DNA of 34,142 bases from Actinomycetota bacterium (GCA_005883955.1 VAXH01000079.1:1-34142); one strand, 5' to 3'; counted from the first letter of the stretch, positions 14,464-21,908 are shown. Numbers and translations are program-made. Notes: generated by a model not told the origin, from the letters alone.

Positions 14464-15511
14464 TTGCGGCAATGATAGGCGCGGGGTCTGGCGAGACCGA
14501 GGCGGCCCGCCGCCGGCGCCGGACGACCGCGATGGCGCTTGCAATCGGCAGGAGCGTGGCCAGCCAAAGCCAGGCTGTGACGCGGACGGAGCGCTTCTCG
14601 GCACCCGTTGCCATCACTGAGCCGTTCGAGCCGCCTGATGCCACCGGCGTCTCGAGGCGGAGCCGCATCGCGGAGGTCGGCCGCGGCTCTTCCCCGCGGG
14701 CCGACCGAACGCCGGGTGCGGGAGTCGTCGCCGTGCGGACCCGCGCAGGCCGGCTTACCGGTGCACCGGTCTTGGCGGCCCGACTCGCAGCCGGCACTCG
14801 GACTGTCGCCGGGGCGGCGTGCCGAACGCGCCGGGCCGCCCCCGTCTGCTCGCCTAGCTGCAAAGCAGCGGGACGACTACGGTCGGGACGACCGGCAGAC
14901 TGCGGTCGCCCCACGGTCGTCGAAGCCGCAGGGACGGCGAAGGCGGCCGGCCCGCTCGCGGCGGGCGAGGAGGCGGTCACTACGGGCGCGGGCGGAGCGG
15001 CCGTAGGCGAGGGCCCAGGTGTGGCCGGAGCAGCGGGCGCCGGAGCCGGCGTGCCGGCCGGCGCCGGGAGGAACAGCAGCGGGTCGACGTAGCCGTTCGG
15101 GTCCTCGGAGTGCCGGATGCCGAGGTGGAGGTATGGGACGTCGTGCTCGACCTCGCCGCTGGGCCCGACCGTGCCGACACTCGCGCCCTCGTCGACCGTG
15201 TCGCCGCGCCGAACGCTCGTCGAACCAAGATGCGTCAACGTCACCGAGTAGCCGTCGGCGGTCTGGATCGTCACAACTCTGCCACTCCCGGGGACGGTGC
15301 CGGCGAAGGAGACGGTGCCGCCCGAAGGTGCCAGGACTGGCTCTCCGGTCGGTGCGCCGATGTCGATTCCCCGGTGCTGGCCCGCGGCATACGGATCGTC
15401 GCCGAGGACGAACTTCTGGAGAACCGGGCCCTTGACGGGCCATGTCCACGCCCCCGCGCCAGGAACGATCACGAGCGCCGCCGCGACCACGACGATCAGA
15501 GCTCGCCGCAT
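14171..15511 (-). CDS. Exported M23/LytM-domain protein with C-terminal membrane anchor
   Basis: Start at the ATG at 15511, with a strong Shine-Dalgarno (AAGGAGG, 8 nt away) and a good promoter. Signal peptide at 1-21. LytM-type domain at about 25-150, with Zn ligands H46 and D50 (HRGIDIGAP), H94 (THLGS) and H129 (YLHLG). The other His of the usual HxH pair is Tyr127, so activity is doubtful and an amidase-activator role is possible. A long Pro/Ala/Ser-rich linker (150-300) leads to a membrane helix at 311-330 and RRRRR. The natural end would be near residue 345. No stop occurs there, and the frame runs about 97 codons into metG, ending at 14171. That tail looks like out-of-frame metG, not an evolved domain. 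Confidence 0.82.
   Translation of the reverse strand: MRRALIVVVAAALVIVPGAGAWTWPVKGPVLQKFVLGDDPYAAGQHRGIDIGAPTGEPVLAPSGGTVSFAGTVPGSGRVVTIQTADGYSVTLTHLGSTSVRRGDTVDEGASVGTVGPSGEVEHDVPYLHLGIRHSEDPNGYVDPLLFLPAPAGTPAPAPAAPATPGPSPTAAPPAPVVTASSPAASGPAAFAVPAASTTVGRPQSAGRPDRSRPAALQLGEQTGAARRVRHAAPATVRVPAASRAAKTGAPVSRPARVRTATTPAPGVRSARGEEPRPTSAMRLRLETPVASGGSNGSVMATGAEKRSVRVTAWLWLATLLPIASAIAVVRRRRRAASVSPDPAPIIAANVALLPDNPDLLRELDPAHRARVHDDRRGHPRAPSPPARRRDLLPDRDGRECLKERARGRGGRYRTEGVRRPARRGSLAAAAGSGRRVSRLLHSHDR
14472..14477 (-). promoter_or_regulatory. Candidate -10 element for leaderless metG
   Basis: TATCAT (five of six bases of TATAAT) on the reverse strand, 8 nt before the metG ATG and within the M23 reading frame. 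No T-box or other leader is possible if transcription starts here. Confidence 0.55.
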
Positions 15512-15541
15512 GTGTTTCCCTCCTTATTGTCTAAATTGCCA

Positions 15542-15578
15542 ACAGAGCCACCATACCTGGGGTGGCCTTCGTTGTCAA
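15542..15578 (-). promoter_or_regulatory. Sigma70-type promoter with inverted repeat, upstream of the M23 gene
   Basis: Reverse strand: a perfect TTGACA (15573-15578), a 17-bp spacer and TATGGT (15550-15555). An inverted repeat with 6-bp arms GCCACC/GGTGGC and an 8-nt centre (15548-15567) overlaps the -10, where a repressor could bind. The leader continues to an AAGGAGG ribosome-binding site. The -35 begins 6 bp after the rsmI stop. Confidence 0.75.
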
Positions 15579-15584
15579 CTTGGA

Positions 15585-16388
15585 CTACAGAGAGTGATCG
15601 TAGAGGCGCTTGCGCGGCAGCCCCGTGAGACGCGCCACGACCGCAGCAGCCCGGCTGCGGGCCACGCCCGCGGCGGCGAGCTCCGCTACCGCCTCGGCAG
15701 CCGAGGCGATGTCAGCCGGCTCGCCTTCGCTGCCGGGGCCGAGGACGAGGGTTATCTCACCCCTCGGGGGCTCGGCGAATTGCGCCGCGAGCTCGCGGGC
15801 ACTGGCGCGCGCAACCTGCTCGTAACGTTTCGTCAGTTCGCGGCAGACGGCAAGCGGACGCTCCGGATCCACGGCGGCGAGCGATCGCAGCGTTGCCGGC
15901 AGCCTGCGCGGGGATTCGAAGGCGACCACAGGCCAGGGCCAGTGAGCGAACTCCTCCCACACCCGCCGCAGCGCCTGCTCGCTCCGCGGCAGGAAGCCGA
16001 CGAACTGGTAACGCTCGCCTGCGAAACCGCTCGCGACGAGCGCGGTATCGACCGCGGAGGCACCGGGGAGAACCGTTACCGCGACGCCGGCCTCGAGCGC
16101 CGCGGTAACGAGCCGCGCCCCGGGATCGGAAATGCCCGGTAACCCCGCGTCGGAGACGAGCGCGATCCGCTCGCCGGCCTGAAGCCGCGGCAGCAACTCC
16201 GCGGTCCGGGCAGCCTCGTTGTGCTCGTGGTAGGAACGCAGATGCGCCCGAATCCCGTGGCGCACGAGCAGGCGTCGCGTGTGACGCGTGTCCTCGCAGA
16301 GGATGAGATCGGCCTCGGCGAGCTCGCGCAGCACACGCAGCGTGACGTCCTCGAGGTTGCCGATCGGCGTCGCGCAGACCGCGAGCAT
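15585..16388 (-). CDS. rsmI: 16S rRNA (cytidine1402-2'-O)-methyltransferase
   Basis: A tetrapyrrole-methylase-fold enzyme that 2'-O-methylates C1402 in the ribosomal decoding centre. 267 aa. Family signatures: ATPIGNLEDVTLRVLREL at the N-terminus, CEDTRHTRRLL, SYHEHNE, VSDAGLPGISDPGARLV (SAM pocket), LPGASAVDTALVASG and FLPR. The C-terminal region (GVARSRAAAVVARLTGLPRK) is the usual small helical extension. Its ATG shares one base with the stop of the ROK kinase gene (TGATG), so the two are coupled. Confidence 0.95.
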   Translation of the reverse strand: MLAVCATPIGNLEDVTLRVLRELAEADLILCEDTRHTRRLLVRHGIRAHLRSYHEHNEAARTAELLPRLQAGERIALVSDAGLPGISDPGARLVTAALEAGVAVTVLPGASAVDTALVASGFAGERYQFVGFLPRSEQALRRVWEEFAHWPWPVVAFESPRRLPATLRSLAAVDPERPLAVCRELTKRYEQVARASARELAAQFAEPPRGEITLVLGPGSEGEPADIASAAEAVAELAAAGVARSRAAAVVARLTGLPRKRLYDHSL

Positions 16389-17290
16389 CAGCTCGCCGGG
16401 GCGAGCTCGTCGAAGGCGACGAGCGCAGCGCCGATCACGCCTGCCGCGGTGCCGAGCTCGGCGCGCACAATCTCGACCCGGTCGCGCGCAGGCGGGAGCG
16501 CCTCCCGCCGCATCGTCTCGCGGGCCGGTTCGAGCAGGAAGTCGCCTGCCGACGCAAAGCCGCCGCCAATCACGACGAGCTGGGGCCGAAAGATGTTCAC
16601 GAAGCTGCCGATCGCAGCGCCGAGCATCCGGCCGATCCCGTCGAGGATCTCGATCGCGGTCGAATCCCCTTCGGCGGCCAGGCGGACGAGCCGGTGCGCG
16701 TCGACAGCCGGGCCGAACGCCTTCTGCGCGAGCTTCGCCGCCGCCGTACCGCTGACCAGCGCCTCGAGGTGCCCGCGCCCGGTGCAGGTCCCCTGGCAGG
16801 GAACGCCGTCGTAGATCAGGACTGTGTGGCCGAGCTCGCCGCCGTCGCGGAGCAGCTTGCCGTCGATCACCACCCCTCCGCCGACGCCGGTGCCAAGCGT
16901 GAGCATGACCATCGTCCGGGCGCCGCGCCCGGCGCCGACGCGGTGCTCGGCCAGCGCCGCGGCGTTGCCGTCGTTCTCGAGTGCGACCGGACGGTCGAGC
17001 CGTTTCGACAGCAAGTCCCTCAGGGCCACGTTCTGCAGCGGGACGTTTACGGAGCCGTCGACCCGCCCCTCCTGCTGGTCGATCCGCGAAGGCAGGCCGA
17101 AACCGACCGCCGCAACCGAGTCGTCGAGCAGCTCCTCCGCCGCAGCGCCGATCTCCTCGATCAGGCGATCCTGATCATCGAGCTCGGTGGCGCGCTCGCG
17201 GCGACGCTCGACCTCGCCGGCCGGATCGACGATCCCCGCGAGGATCTTCGTCCCCCCCACATCCACTCCTACGACTCGCTGATCAGCCAC
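16388..17290 (-). CDS. ROK family glucokinase
   Basis: A sugar kinase of the ROK type, most like actinobacterial glucokinase (glucose to glucose 6-phosphate). ATP-binding VVGVDVGGTKILAGIVD stands at the N-terminus, catalytic ENDGNAAALAEH mid-protein, LGTGVGGGVVIDG follows, and the metal-binding region GGELGH...CQGTCTGRGHLE has a His where the last ROK cysteine usually stands. I chose the GTG at 17290 (300 aa) because the VxGVDVGGT core begins a few residues later and a TACCTT hexamer lies 9 nt upstream. The alternative ATG at 17335 adds 15 residues and would leave only 8 bp to the divergent LCP gene. rsmI follows with a 1-nt overlap. Confidence 0.9.
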   Translation of the reverse strand: MADQRVVGVDVGGTKILAGIVDPAGEVERRRERATELDDQDRLIEEIGAAAEELLDDSVAAVGFGLPSRIDQQEGRVDGSVNVPLQNVALRDLLSKRLDRPVALENDGNAAALAEHRVGAGRGARTMVMLTLGTGVGGGVVIDGKLLRDGGELGHTVLIYDGVPCQGTCTGRGHLEALVSGTAAAKLAQKAFGPAVDAHRLVRLAAEGDSTAIEILDGIGRMLGAAIGSFVNIFRPQLVVIGGGFASAGDFLLEPARETMRREALPPARDRVEIVRAELGTAAGVIGAALVAFDELAPAS

Positions 17291-17299
17291 GTTTCGCGG

Positions 17300-17335
17300 A
17301 AGGTACGTAACCGGCACGCGTCGCGTGGCTACCAT
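17300..17335. promoter_or_regulatory. Divergent pair of candidate -10 elements (ROK kinase / LCP gene)
   Basis: TACCTT on the reverse strand (17300-17305) is 9 nt before the GTG at 17290. TACCAT on the forward strand (17330-17335) is 8 nt before the LCP ATG at 17344. Both fit leaderless transcription and face away from each other across a 53-bp start-to-start interval. Confidence 0.45.
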
Positions 17336-17343
17336 GCCGCCGA

Positions 17344-18531
17344 ATGTCCGCTCCTCGCGGAGAGAAGCCGTATCGCGTCTATCGCGGCGGCCGCGTCAAA
17401 GGCAAGGTCCCGACGATCCCGCGACCGACGCGCGACCGCGGCGGCGACGGAGACGGGCGCCGCGACTACCGCGGCCCTGGGGCGAAGCAGCCGAAGACCG
17501 GCATTCGCGGGTGGAGCTGGAAGCGCTGGACGGCCCTGTCTGTCCTCGTTCTCTTCCTCGTCTTCGTCATCTGGGTGATCGCCGGGTATCTGTCATTCCG
17601 CAGCGGCGTCAAGGACGCGAACAAGCGCTTGCCCGAGTCAGCCCGGCTGGCGCTCGCTCCCGACAACGGGATGATTCTCTCGCACGCGACCGACATCCTC
17701 CTGCTCGGCACCGACCACTCGCTCAACGCGTCGCGCGCGTCCGACCGGCATTCGGACTCGATCCAGATCCTCCGCACCGACCCGAAGCACCACAAGCTCT
17801 TCTACCTTTCGATCCCGCGCGACCTCCGCGTCCCGGACATCCCCGGCCACGGACCCGACAAGATCAACGCGGCCTTCCAGATCGGGGGAGCACACCTCGC
17901 CATACGGACCGTGCACGAGTACACCGGCCTGCCGATCAACCACGTGGTCGTCGTCAACTTCCACAGCTTCGCCAAGCTGATCGACAAGCTCGGCGGCGTC
18001 GACATCAACGTTCCTGAGCCGATCCTCTCGAACAAGTTCGACTGCCCTTACTCGACCAACGCACGCTGCGAGCGCTGGAAGGGTTGGCGCTTCCGGAAGG
18101 GCGTGCAGCACATGAGCGGCTACCGCGCCCTCATCTACTCGCGCGTTCGCGAGAACATGCTCAATCCAGCCGACAGCGACATCACACGAGGCGCGCGGCA
18201 GCAGGAGGTGCTGCAGGCGCTGATGTCGAAGCTCTCGGGCGCGAGCACCTTCTTCAAGCTGCCCTTCATCGGCGGCGACCTGATGAAGCCGCTAGCGACG
18301 GATCTGTCGCCGACCGAGCTGATGCAGATCGGCTGGCTGAAGTTCCGCTCTGGGACAACCCTCCATTGCCGGCTCGGCGGCCGGGCCGACGGCGGCTACA
18401 TCGATCCGAGCGAGGACAACGCAGCGGTGATCGCGATGGTCAAGGGCGAGTCGGCTCCGCAACCGCCGCCGCCGAACGGCGACACGTACCCGCCGGGCTG
18501 CTACGTCAACAGGTTGCCGCCGGGAGGCTAG
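17344..18531 (+). CDS. LytR-CpsA-Psr (LCP) family cell-wall glycopolymer ligase
   Basis: A membrane-anchored phosphotransferase that attaches wall teichoic acid, arabinogalactan or other glycopolymers to peptidoglycan. 395 aa. Basic, Gly/Arg-rich cytoplasmic N-terminus to about residue 60, one membrane helix at 63-84, then the extracellular LCP domain (about 115-300). Domain motifs: DILLLGTD, SDRHSDSIQILR, LFYLSIPRDLRVPDIPGHG, PDKINAAF and LGGVDINVPEP, including the Asp/Arg residues that bind the lipid pyrophosphate. Three or more extracellular cysteines could form disulfides. The C-terminal tail is Pro-rich (PQPPPPNGDTYPPG). The start is the only ATG near the expected position. The stop overlaps the convergent FmdB-type gene by 4 nt. 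Confidence 0.93.
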   Translation: MSAPRGEKPYRVYRGGRVKGKVPTIPRPTRDRGGDGDGRRDYRGPGAKQPKTGIRGWSWKRWTALSVLVLFLVFVIWVIAGYLSFRSGVKDANKRLPESARLALAPDNGMILSHATDILLLGTDHSLNASRASDRHSDSIQILRTDPKHHKLFYLSIPRDLRVPDIPGHGPDKINAAFQIGGAHLAIRTVHEYTGLPINHVVVVNFHSFAKLIDKLGGVDINVPEPILSNKFDCPYSTNARCERWKGWRFRKGVQHMSGYRALIYSRVRENMLNPADSDITRGARQQEVLQALMSKLSGASTFFKLPFIGGDLMKPLATDLSPTELMQIGWLKFRSGTTLHCRLGGRADGGYIDPSEDNAAVIAMVKGESAPQPPPPNGDTYPPGCYVNRLPPGG

Positions 18532-18812
18532 GTTTCGGCCGTCTTGGTCTCGGGCTTCTTGTCCGAGTCCTTCTTCGAGCCCGAGTCCGAGTCACCGCCG
18601 GCGCCGTCCGTCGACTGCTCCTTCTTGCGCGAGCCGCGCCCGTAATCCGTGGAGTAGAACCCCGAGCCCTTGAAGTGCACCGCGACCGGGTAGAGGACAC
18701 GCTCGACGGGGCCCTCATCGCAGATCTCGCACTTCGCAGGCGCCGAGTCGCCCATCCGCTGAAAGAGCTCGAAAACGTGTCCGTTCGGACAACGGTACTC
18801 GTAGATAGGCAC
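18528..18812 (-). CDS. FmdB-type zinc-ribbon protein
   Basis: 94 aa from a GTG at 18812 (MPIYEYRCPNGHVFELFQ). The FmdB/CxxC_CXXC_SSSS domain spans about 1-45, with C8, H12, C28 and C31 as likely zinc ligands; the second position is His, not Cys. HFKGSGFYSTDYG at about 46-58 is the typical end of the family motif. The rest is a low-complexity Ser/Asp/Lys/Glu tail (GGDSDSGSKKDSDKKPETKT), probably disordered. The family name comes from a suggested regulator of formamidase genes; the true role is not known. A TACTGT lies 6 nt before the start. The stop overlaps the stop of the LCP gene (shared CTAG). Confidence 0.88.
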   Translation of the reverse strand: MPIYEYRCPNGHVFELFQRMGDSAPAKCEICDEGPVERVLYPVAVHFKGSGFYSTDYGRGSRKKEQSTDGAGGDSDSGSKKDSDKKPETKTAET

Positions 18813-18818
18813 GTTCTG

Positions 18819-18824
18819 ACAGTA
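18819..18824 (-). promoter_or_regulatory. Candidate -10 element for the FmdB-type gene
   Basis: TACTGT on the reverse strand, 6 nt before the GTG start at 18812. No ribosome-binding site is present, in keeping with a leaderless mRNA. Confidence 0.5.
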
Positions 18825-18851
18825 GCAGCGGGTCCTTTCGGCACCGGCCTG

Positions 18852-19058
18852 TCAATCCACGGCCGCGCGCCCCTCCGTGCGCTCGAGCTCGACCAGCTCG
18901 CGGTAGCACGGAGCATCCTCGAATGCGGCCAGCCCGGCTCGCGGAGGGCGCTTCGCGGCGGCGCGGCGGCGGCGGGCGGCAGCCAGCACGGCAGAGGCTC
19001 CGAGCAGCCCGCCGAGCACGAACGTCCGCACGCGATCGCTGCGTCGTTGCCCGTCCAT
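18852..19058 (-). CDS. Small single-pass membrane protein, function unknown
   Basis: 68 aa starting at the ATG at 19058. Basic N-terminus, one short hydrophobic segment at about 12-27 (TFVLGGLLGASAVLAAARRR), a strongly basic stretch, then an acidic-flanked tail with one Cys (FEDAPCYRELVELER). No family is recognised. It is credible as a gene because a TACAAT hexamer (five of six bases of TATAAT) lies exactly 6 nt upstream of the ATG, as at other starts here. It is divergent from the PfkB kinase, with 17 bp between start codons. Confidence 0.6.
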   Translation of the reverse strand: MDGQRRSDRVRTFVLGGLLGASAVLAAARRRRAAAKRPPRAGLAAFEDAPCYRELVELERTEGRAAVD

Positions 19059-19064
19059 GGGACG

Positions 19065-19070
19065 ATTGTA
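19065..19070 (-). promoter_or_regulatory. Candidate -10 element for the 68-aa protein
   Basis: TACAAT on the reverse strand, 6 nt before the ATG at 19058. It occupies the space directly before the divergent PfkB gene, whose own promoter is not obvious. Confidence 0.5.
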
Positions 19071-19075
19071 CGGCG

Positions 19076-19906
19076 ATGCCTCGCTTCGTCCTCTGCACGC
19101 TCGGCGACCTGCTGCTCGATGTGATCGTTCGCCTCCAGCAGCCCTTGGAGCCGGGCACCGACGCCACGGCGGAGACCCGGACGGGCGCGGGCGGGCAGGC
19201 GGCCAACGTTGCTGCCTGGGCGGCGGCGCTCGGCGCCGAGGCGCGGTTCGTCGGCAAGCGGGGCGACGATCCGGCGGCGACGCTCGCGGCCGGCGAGCTC
19301 GCCCGGCTCGGCGTCACGGTCTTCGGCCCGGTCGCCCTGGGGCGAAACGGCGTCGTCGTCTCGATCGTCGGCGAGGCGGGCGAGCGGGCGATGGCGAGCG
19401 ACCGCGGGGTGGCGCCGACGTTGTCGGCCGACGAGCTCGAGCCTGCCTGGTTCGAAGGCGCCACTCACCTTCATCTCTCCGGCTACAGCCTCATGTCTTC
19501 TCCGATCGACGGAGCTGCCGCGCGTGCGGCCGGGCTCATACGCGCCGGGGGCGGCGCGGTCAGCGTCGACCTGGCCTCGTGGAAGGTGATCGCCGAGTTC
19601 GGGGCGGATCGCCTCCGTCGGGTGCTGCGCGAGCTCGGCCCGGAGCTCGTCTTCGCAAACGAGGAGGAGCGCGCGGAGATCGGGCCGGGCGCTGCATTCG
19701 AGGCGACGTGGGTCTTGAAGCGTGGCGCCGCCGGCGCCGCGATCGAGCGCGACGGCGAGAGGTCCGACTTTCCGGCCGTGCCCACGGAAGTGGTCGACAC
19801 GACCGGCGCAGGCGACGCGTTCGCAGCGGGCTATCTCGTGGGAGGGGTCGAGCTCGCGCTCGAGACGGCCGCGCGGTGCGTCGCGAGCCTCGGGGCGACC
19901 CCGTGA
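19076..19906 (+). CDS. PfkB family kinase, probable pseudouridine kinase
   Basis: A ribokinase-fold sugar or nucleoside kinase, 276 aa from the ATG at 19076 (PRFVLCTLGDLLLDVIV). PfkB features: the AGGQAANVAAWAAALGAEA glycine-rich substrate region, FVGKRGDD, and the C-terminal signature DTTGAGDAFAAGYL with the catalytic Asp. The substrate is inferred from context. The stop overlaps the start of a pseudouridine-5'-phosphate glycosidase gene as GTGA, and PsuK supplies that enzyme's substrate in known pseudouridine catabolism. It is shorter than E. coli PsuK (about 310 aa), so ribose or another nucleoside remains possible. Confidence 0.88.
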   Translation: MPRFVLCTLGDLLLDVIVRLQQPLEPGTDATAETRTGAGGQAANVAAWAAALGAEARFVGKRGDDPAATLAAGELARLGVTVFGPVALGRNGVVVSIVGEAGERAMASDRGVAPTLSADELEPAWFEGATHLHLSGYSLMSSPIDGAAARAAGLIRAGGGAVSVDLASWKVIAEFGADRLRRVLRELGPELVFANEEERAEIGPGAAFEATWVLKRGAAGAAIERDGERSDFPAVPTEVVDTTGAGDAFAAGYLVGGVELALETAARCVASLGATP

Positions 19907-20790
19907 TCCAGCTCACGCCCGAGGTGGGTGACGCGCTCGACTCCGGGCGGGCGGTCGTCGCGCTCGAGACCACGCTCGTCGCCCATGGCTTTCCCGCCGG
20001 CGAAGGGCTCGACGTCGGGGTCGAGGCCGAGCGGCGAGTTCGGGAGGCGGGTGCGGTACCGGCAACGGTTGGCGTCCTCGACGGCCGGGTACAGGTCGGC
20101 CTCGACGCCGGCGAGCTCGAGCGCTTCGCAGCGGCCGGTGAATCGGCGCGCAAGGCGGGTCCCCGCGACCTGGCCGTCTGCGTCGCGGCGGGCGTGCTCG
20201 GCGCGACGACGGTCGGCGGGACGCTCGCCGCCTGCTCCGCAGCCGGCATCCGCTTTCTGGGAACGGGCGGAATCGGCGGCGTCCATCGGGGCTTCGCGGA
20301 GCACCCGGACGTCTCCGCCGACCTCGGCGAGCTAGCCCGGGCCTCCGTGCTCGTCGTCTCGTCGGGGGTCAAGTCGCTGCTGGACGTGACGGCGACGCTC
20401 GAGGTCCTGGAGGCGCTCGGGGTGCCGGTGCTGGCGTGGCAGGCGCAGACTCTGCCGCTCTTCTATACGGCGGCCGGCGGCCCGCCTGCTCCGGCGACGG
20501 TCGCCACGGCGCACGACGCCGCCGCGATCGCGGGCGCCCACTGGTCGCTCGACCGCGCCGGGTTGCTGCTCGCGCGTCCCCCCGCCGAGAGCCTCGAGGT
20601 CGAGCCGCTGATCGAGACGGCGCTCGCCGAGGCGCGCACGAGGCAAGTGACGGGGCAGGCAGTGACCCCGTTCGTGCTCGCCGCGATCCACCGGCAGACG
20701 GGCGGAGAGAGCATCCGAATCAACAAGCGGCTGATCGCCGACAACGCCGCGCTCGCGGCGGAGGTCGCCGTCGCCTATGCGGACCGTTAG
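19903..20790 (+). CDS. psuG: Pseudouridine-5'-phosphate glycosidase
   Basis: Cleaves the C-C glycosidic bond of pseudouridine 5'-phosphate to uracil and ribose 5-phosphate. 295 aa from the GTG at 19903, which overlaps the kinase stop. Conserved blocks: VVALETTLVAHGFPAGEGL with the catalytic Glu, ARKAGPRDLAV with the Schiff-base Lys region, GTGGIGGVHRG, VVSSGVKSLLDVTATLEVLE, and RINKRLIADNAALAAEVA with the conserved Asn. The frame continues upstream without a stop only because of base composition. The gene converges on the GYD gene with a 4-nt overlap. The pair salvages modified nucleosides from RNA turnover. Confidence 0.95.
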   Translation: MIQLTPEVGDALDSGRAVVALETTLVAHGFPAGEGLDVGVEAERRVREAGAVPATVGVLDGRVQVGLDAGELERFAAAGESARKAGPRDLAVCVAAGVLGATTVGGTLAACSAAGIRFLGTGGIGGVHRGFAEHPDVSADLGELARASVLVVSSGVKSLLDVTATLEVLEALGVPVLAWQAQTLPLFYTAAGGPPAPATVATAHDAAAIAGAHWSLDRAGLLLARPPAESLEVEPLIETALAEARTRQVTGQAVTPFVLAAIHRQTGGESIRINKRLIADNAALAAEVAVAYADR

Positions 20791-21071
20791 TCCAGCGCGC
20801 TCAGAAACTCGTCGATCGTCAGCGCGGTCAGCGTCTGCAGCTTTGCGCTCCCGCGGGCGCCGAGCGCGACCGAGACCCTTGCGATCGTCGCGGCATCGGG
20901 CGCCTCGACGACGTTGACGAAGTCGAACGGCCCGAGCGTCGCCCACTGGTGCAGCACCCGGGCACCGAGCTCCTCGACGTCGTTATTGACCTCTCGCAGC
21001 CGGGCCGGGTTCGACTTGAGCGTCTGGACCCCCTGCGCGGTCAGGCTGGACAGCAGGATGTACGTCGGCAT
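20787..21071 (-). CDS. GYD domain protein
   Basis: 94 aa, a small ferredoxin-like-fold protein of the GYD family (MPTYILLSSLTAQGVQTLKS at the start). GPFDFVNVVEAPDAATIARV holds the family core, with FD in place of the YD of the eponymous motif. The biochemical role of GYD proteins is unknown. A strong ribosome-binding site (GGAGGAGG) lies 5 nt before the ATG at 21071. The upstream membrane-protein frame overlaps its first 89 nt. Its stop is nested with the psuG stop (TTAG). Confidence 0.88.
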   Translation of the reverse strand: MPTYILLSSLTAQGVQTLKSNPARLREVNNDVEELGARVLHQWATLGPFDFVNVVEAPDAATIARVSVALGARGSAKLQTLTALTIDEFLSALD

Positions 21072-21765
21072 TGCGCCTCCTCCGTCGGGGCGCCGAGCCT
21101 ACACGCGCAACCTGGTCGTAATAAAGGAGCGCACCGCCGAGGAAGAGGAGCGGCGAGATGACGAGGACCGAGACGAAGGCCGAAGCGCGCAGAGCCGCCG
21201 TGCCGGCGGAGCGGAGCGTGAAGAAGAGGACGTAGGCCGTCAGTAGCCCGACGAGCGCCAGTGTCGCCAGCGAGCCGATCGAGTGCGCCAGGTCGACGCG
21301 TGCGAGCTCGAACGCGCGGGTGTACGAGCGGCGTCGCTCGAGCGTGATCGCCGGGACGATCAGGCCGGCAAACCCCAGCCAGATTACGGCTGGCAGCAGT
21401 CCGAGAATGCCAAGCAAGCCGAGCAGGACGATCGCGGGAGCCAGGGTGAGCGTTCCGAACGCGACGGCTTCCGCAAGTCGCCGGCGCGGTATCCGCTCAC
21501 CGGCGACGACCCCGGTCGCGAGCGCGAACGAGAGGCTCGCGGCCGCCGCCGCCACCGTGAAGGCGAGGGCCAGCCGGACAGCGCCCGGCGACTCCGCGAG
21601 GGCCAGCCCCGCGGCGGCGGGTGCGACACCAAGGGCCAGCGAGCGCCAGAAGCGGCTCCCGTAGAGCCGGATCGTCTCGGCAACGAGCTGGCCGACCGTG
21701 CGCGTTGCCGGCGGTAGCGGCGGGGGTGCCTGCTGTGGCTCGCGGCGCCTCTTCTGGCGTGCCAT
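20983..21765 (-). CDS. Polytopic membrane protein, function unknown
   Basis: 260 aa from the ATG at 21765. A basic, Pro-rich N-terminus (about 1-22), then an amphipathic segment (TVGQLVAETIRLYGSRFWRS) of the kind found in DUF families of glycerophosphodiester-phosphodiesterase-like membrane domains. About five or six membrane helices follow between residues 40 and 225. One amphipathic stretch, ERRRSYTRAFELARVDLAHS, resembles the 'xxAxxRAxxLxxG' linker of that superfamily. The protein would end naturally near RVGSAPRRRRR, but no stop occurs there and the last 29 codons lie inside the GYD gene in another frame. The specific function is unknown. Confidence 0.78.
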   Translation of the reverse strand: MARQKRRREPQQAPPPLPPATRTVGQLVAETIRLYGSRFWRSLALGVAPAAAGLALAESPGAVRLALAFTVAAAAASLSFALATGVVAGERIPRRRLAEAVAFGTLTLAPAIVLLGLLGILGLLPAVIWLGFAGLIVPAITLERRRSYTRAFELARVDLAHSIGSLATLALVGLLTAYVLFFTLRSAGTAALRASAFVSVLVISPLLFLGGALLYYDQVARVGSAPRRRRRNADVHPAVQPDRAGGPDAQVEPGPAARGQ

Positions 21766-21774
21766 CGCTCCACG

Positions 21775-21780
21775 AACCTA
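21775..21780 (-). promoter_or_regulatory. Candidate -10 element for the membrane protein at 21765
   Basis: TAGGTT on the reverse strand, 9 nt before the ATG. A short GGAG sits 3 nt before the ATG, so leadered translation is also possible. The remaining 21781-21908 shows only a weak GTGAC...GTCAC inverted repeat and no gene. Confidence 0.3.
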
Positions 21781-21908
21781 CCCGTTCCTACCTGCCCATT
21801 CCTCTGTACACGCGAGACCAGGGTCTCCACCACTCCCGCCCACCGACAGGCTAAAGCGAAAACCGTGACGCGTGTGAGACGTATCTGTCACAAAGGTGGA
21901 ACAAGCGC

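Noticed and set aside
14464-14520. T-box or other leader before metG
   Set aside because: The region is coding for the upstream gene and a TATCAT sits 8 nt before the ATG; no T-box sequence is seen.
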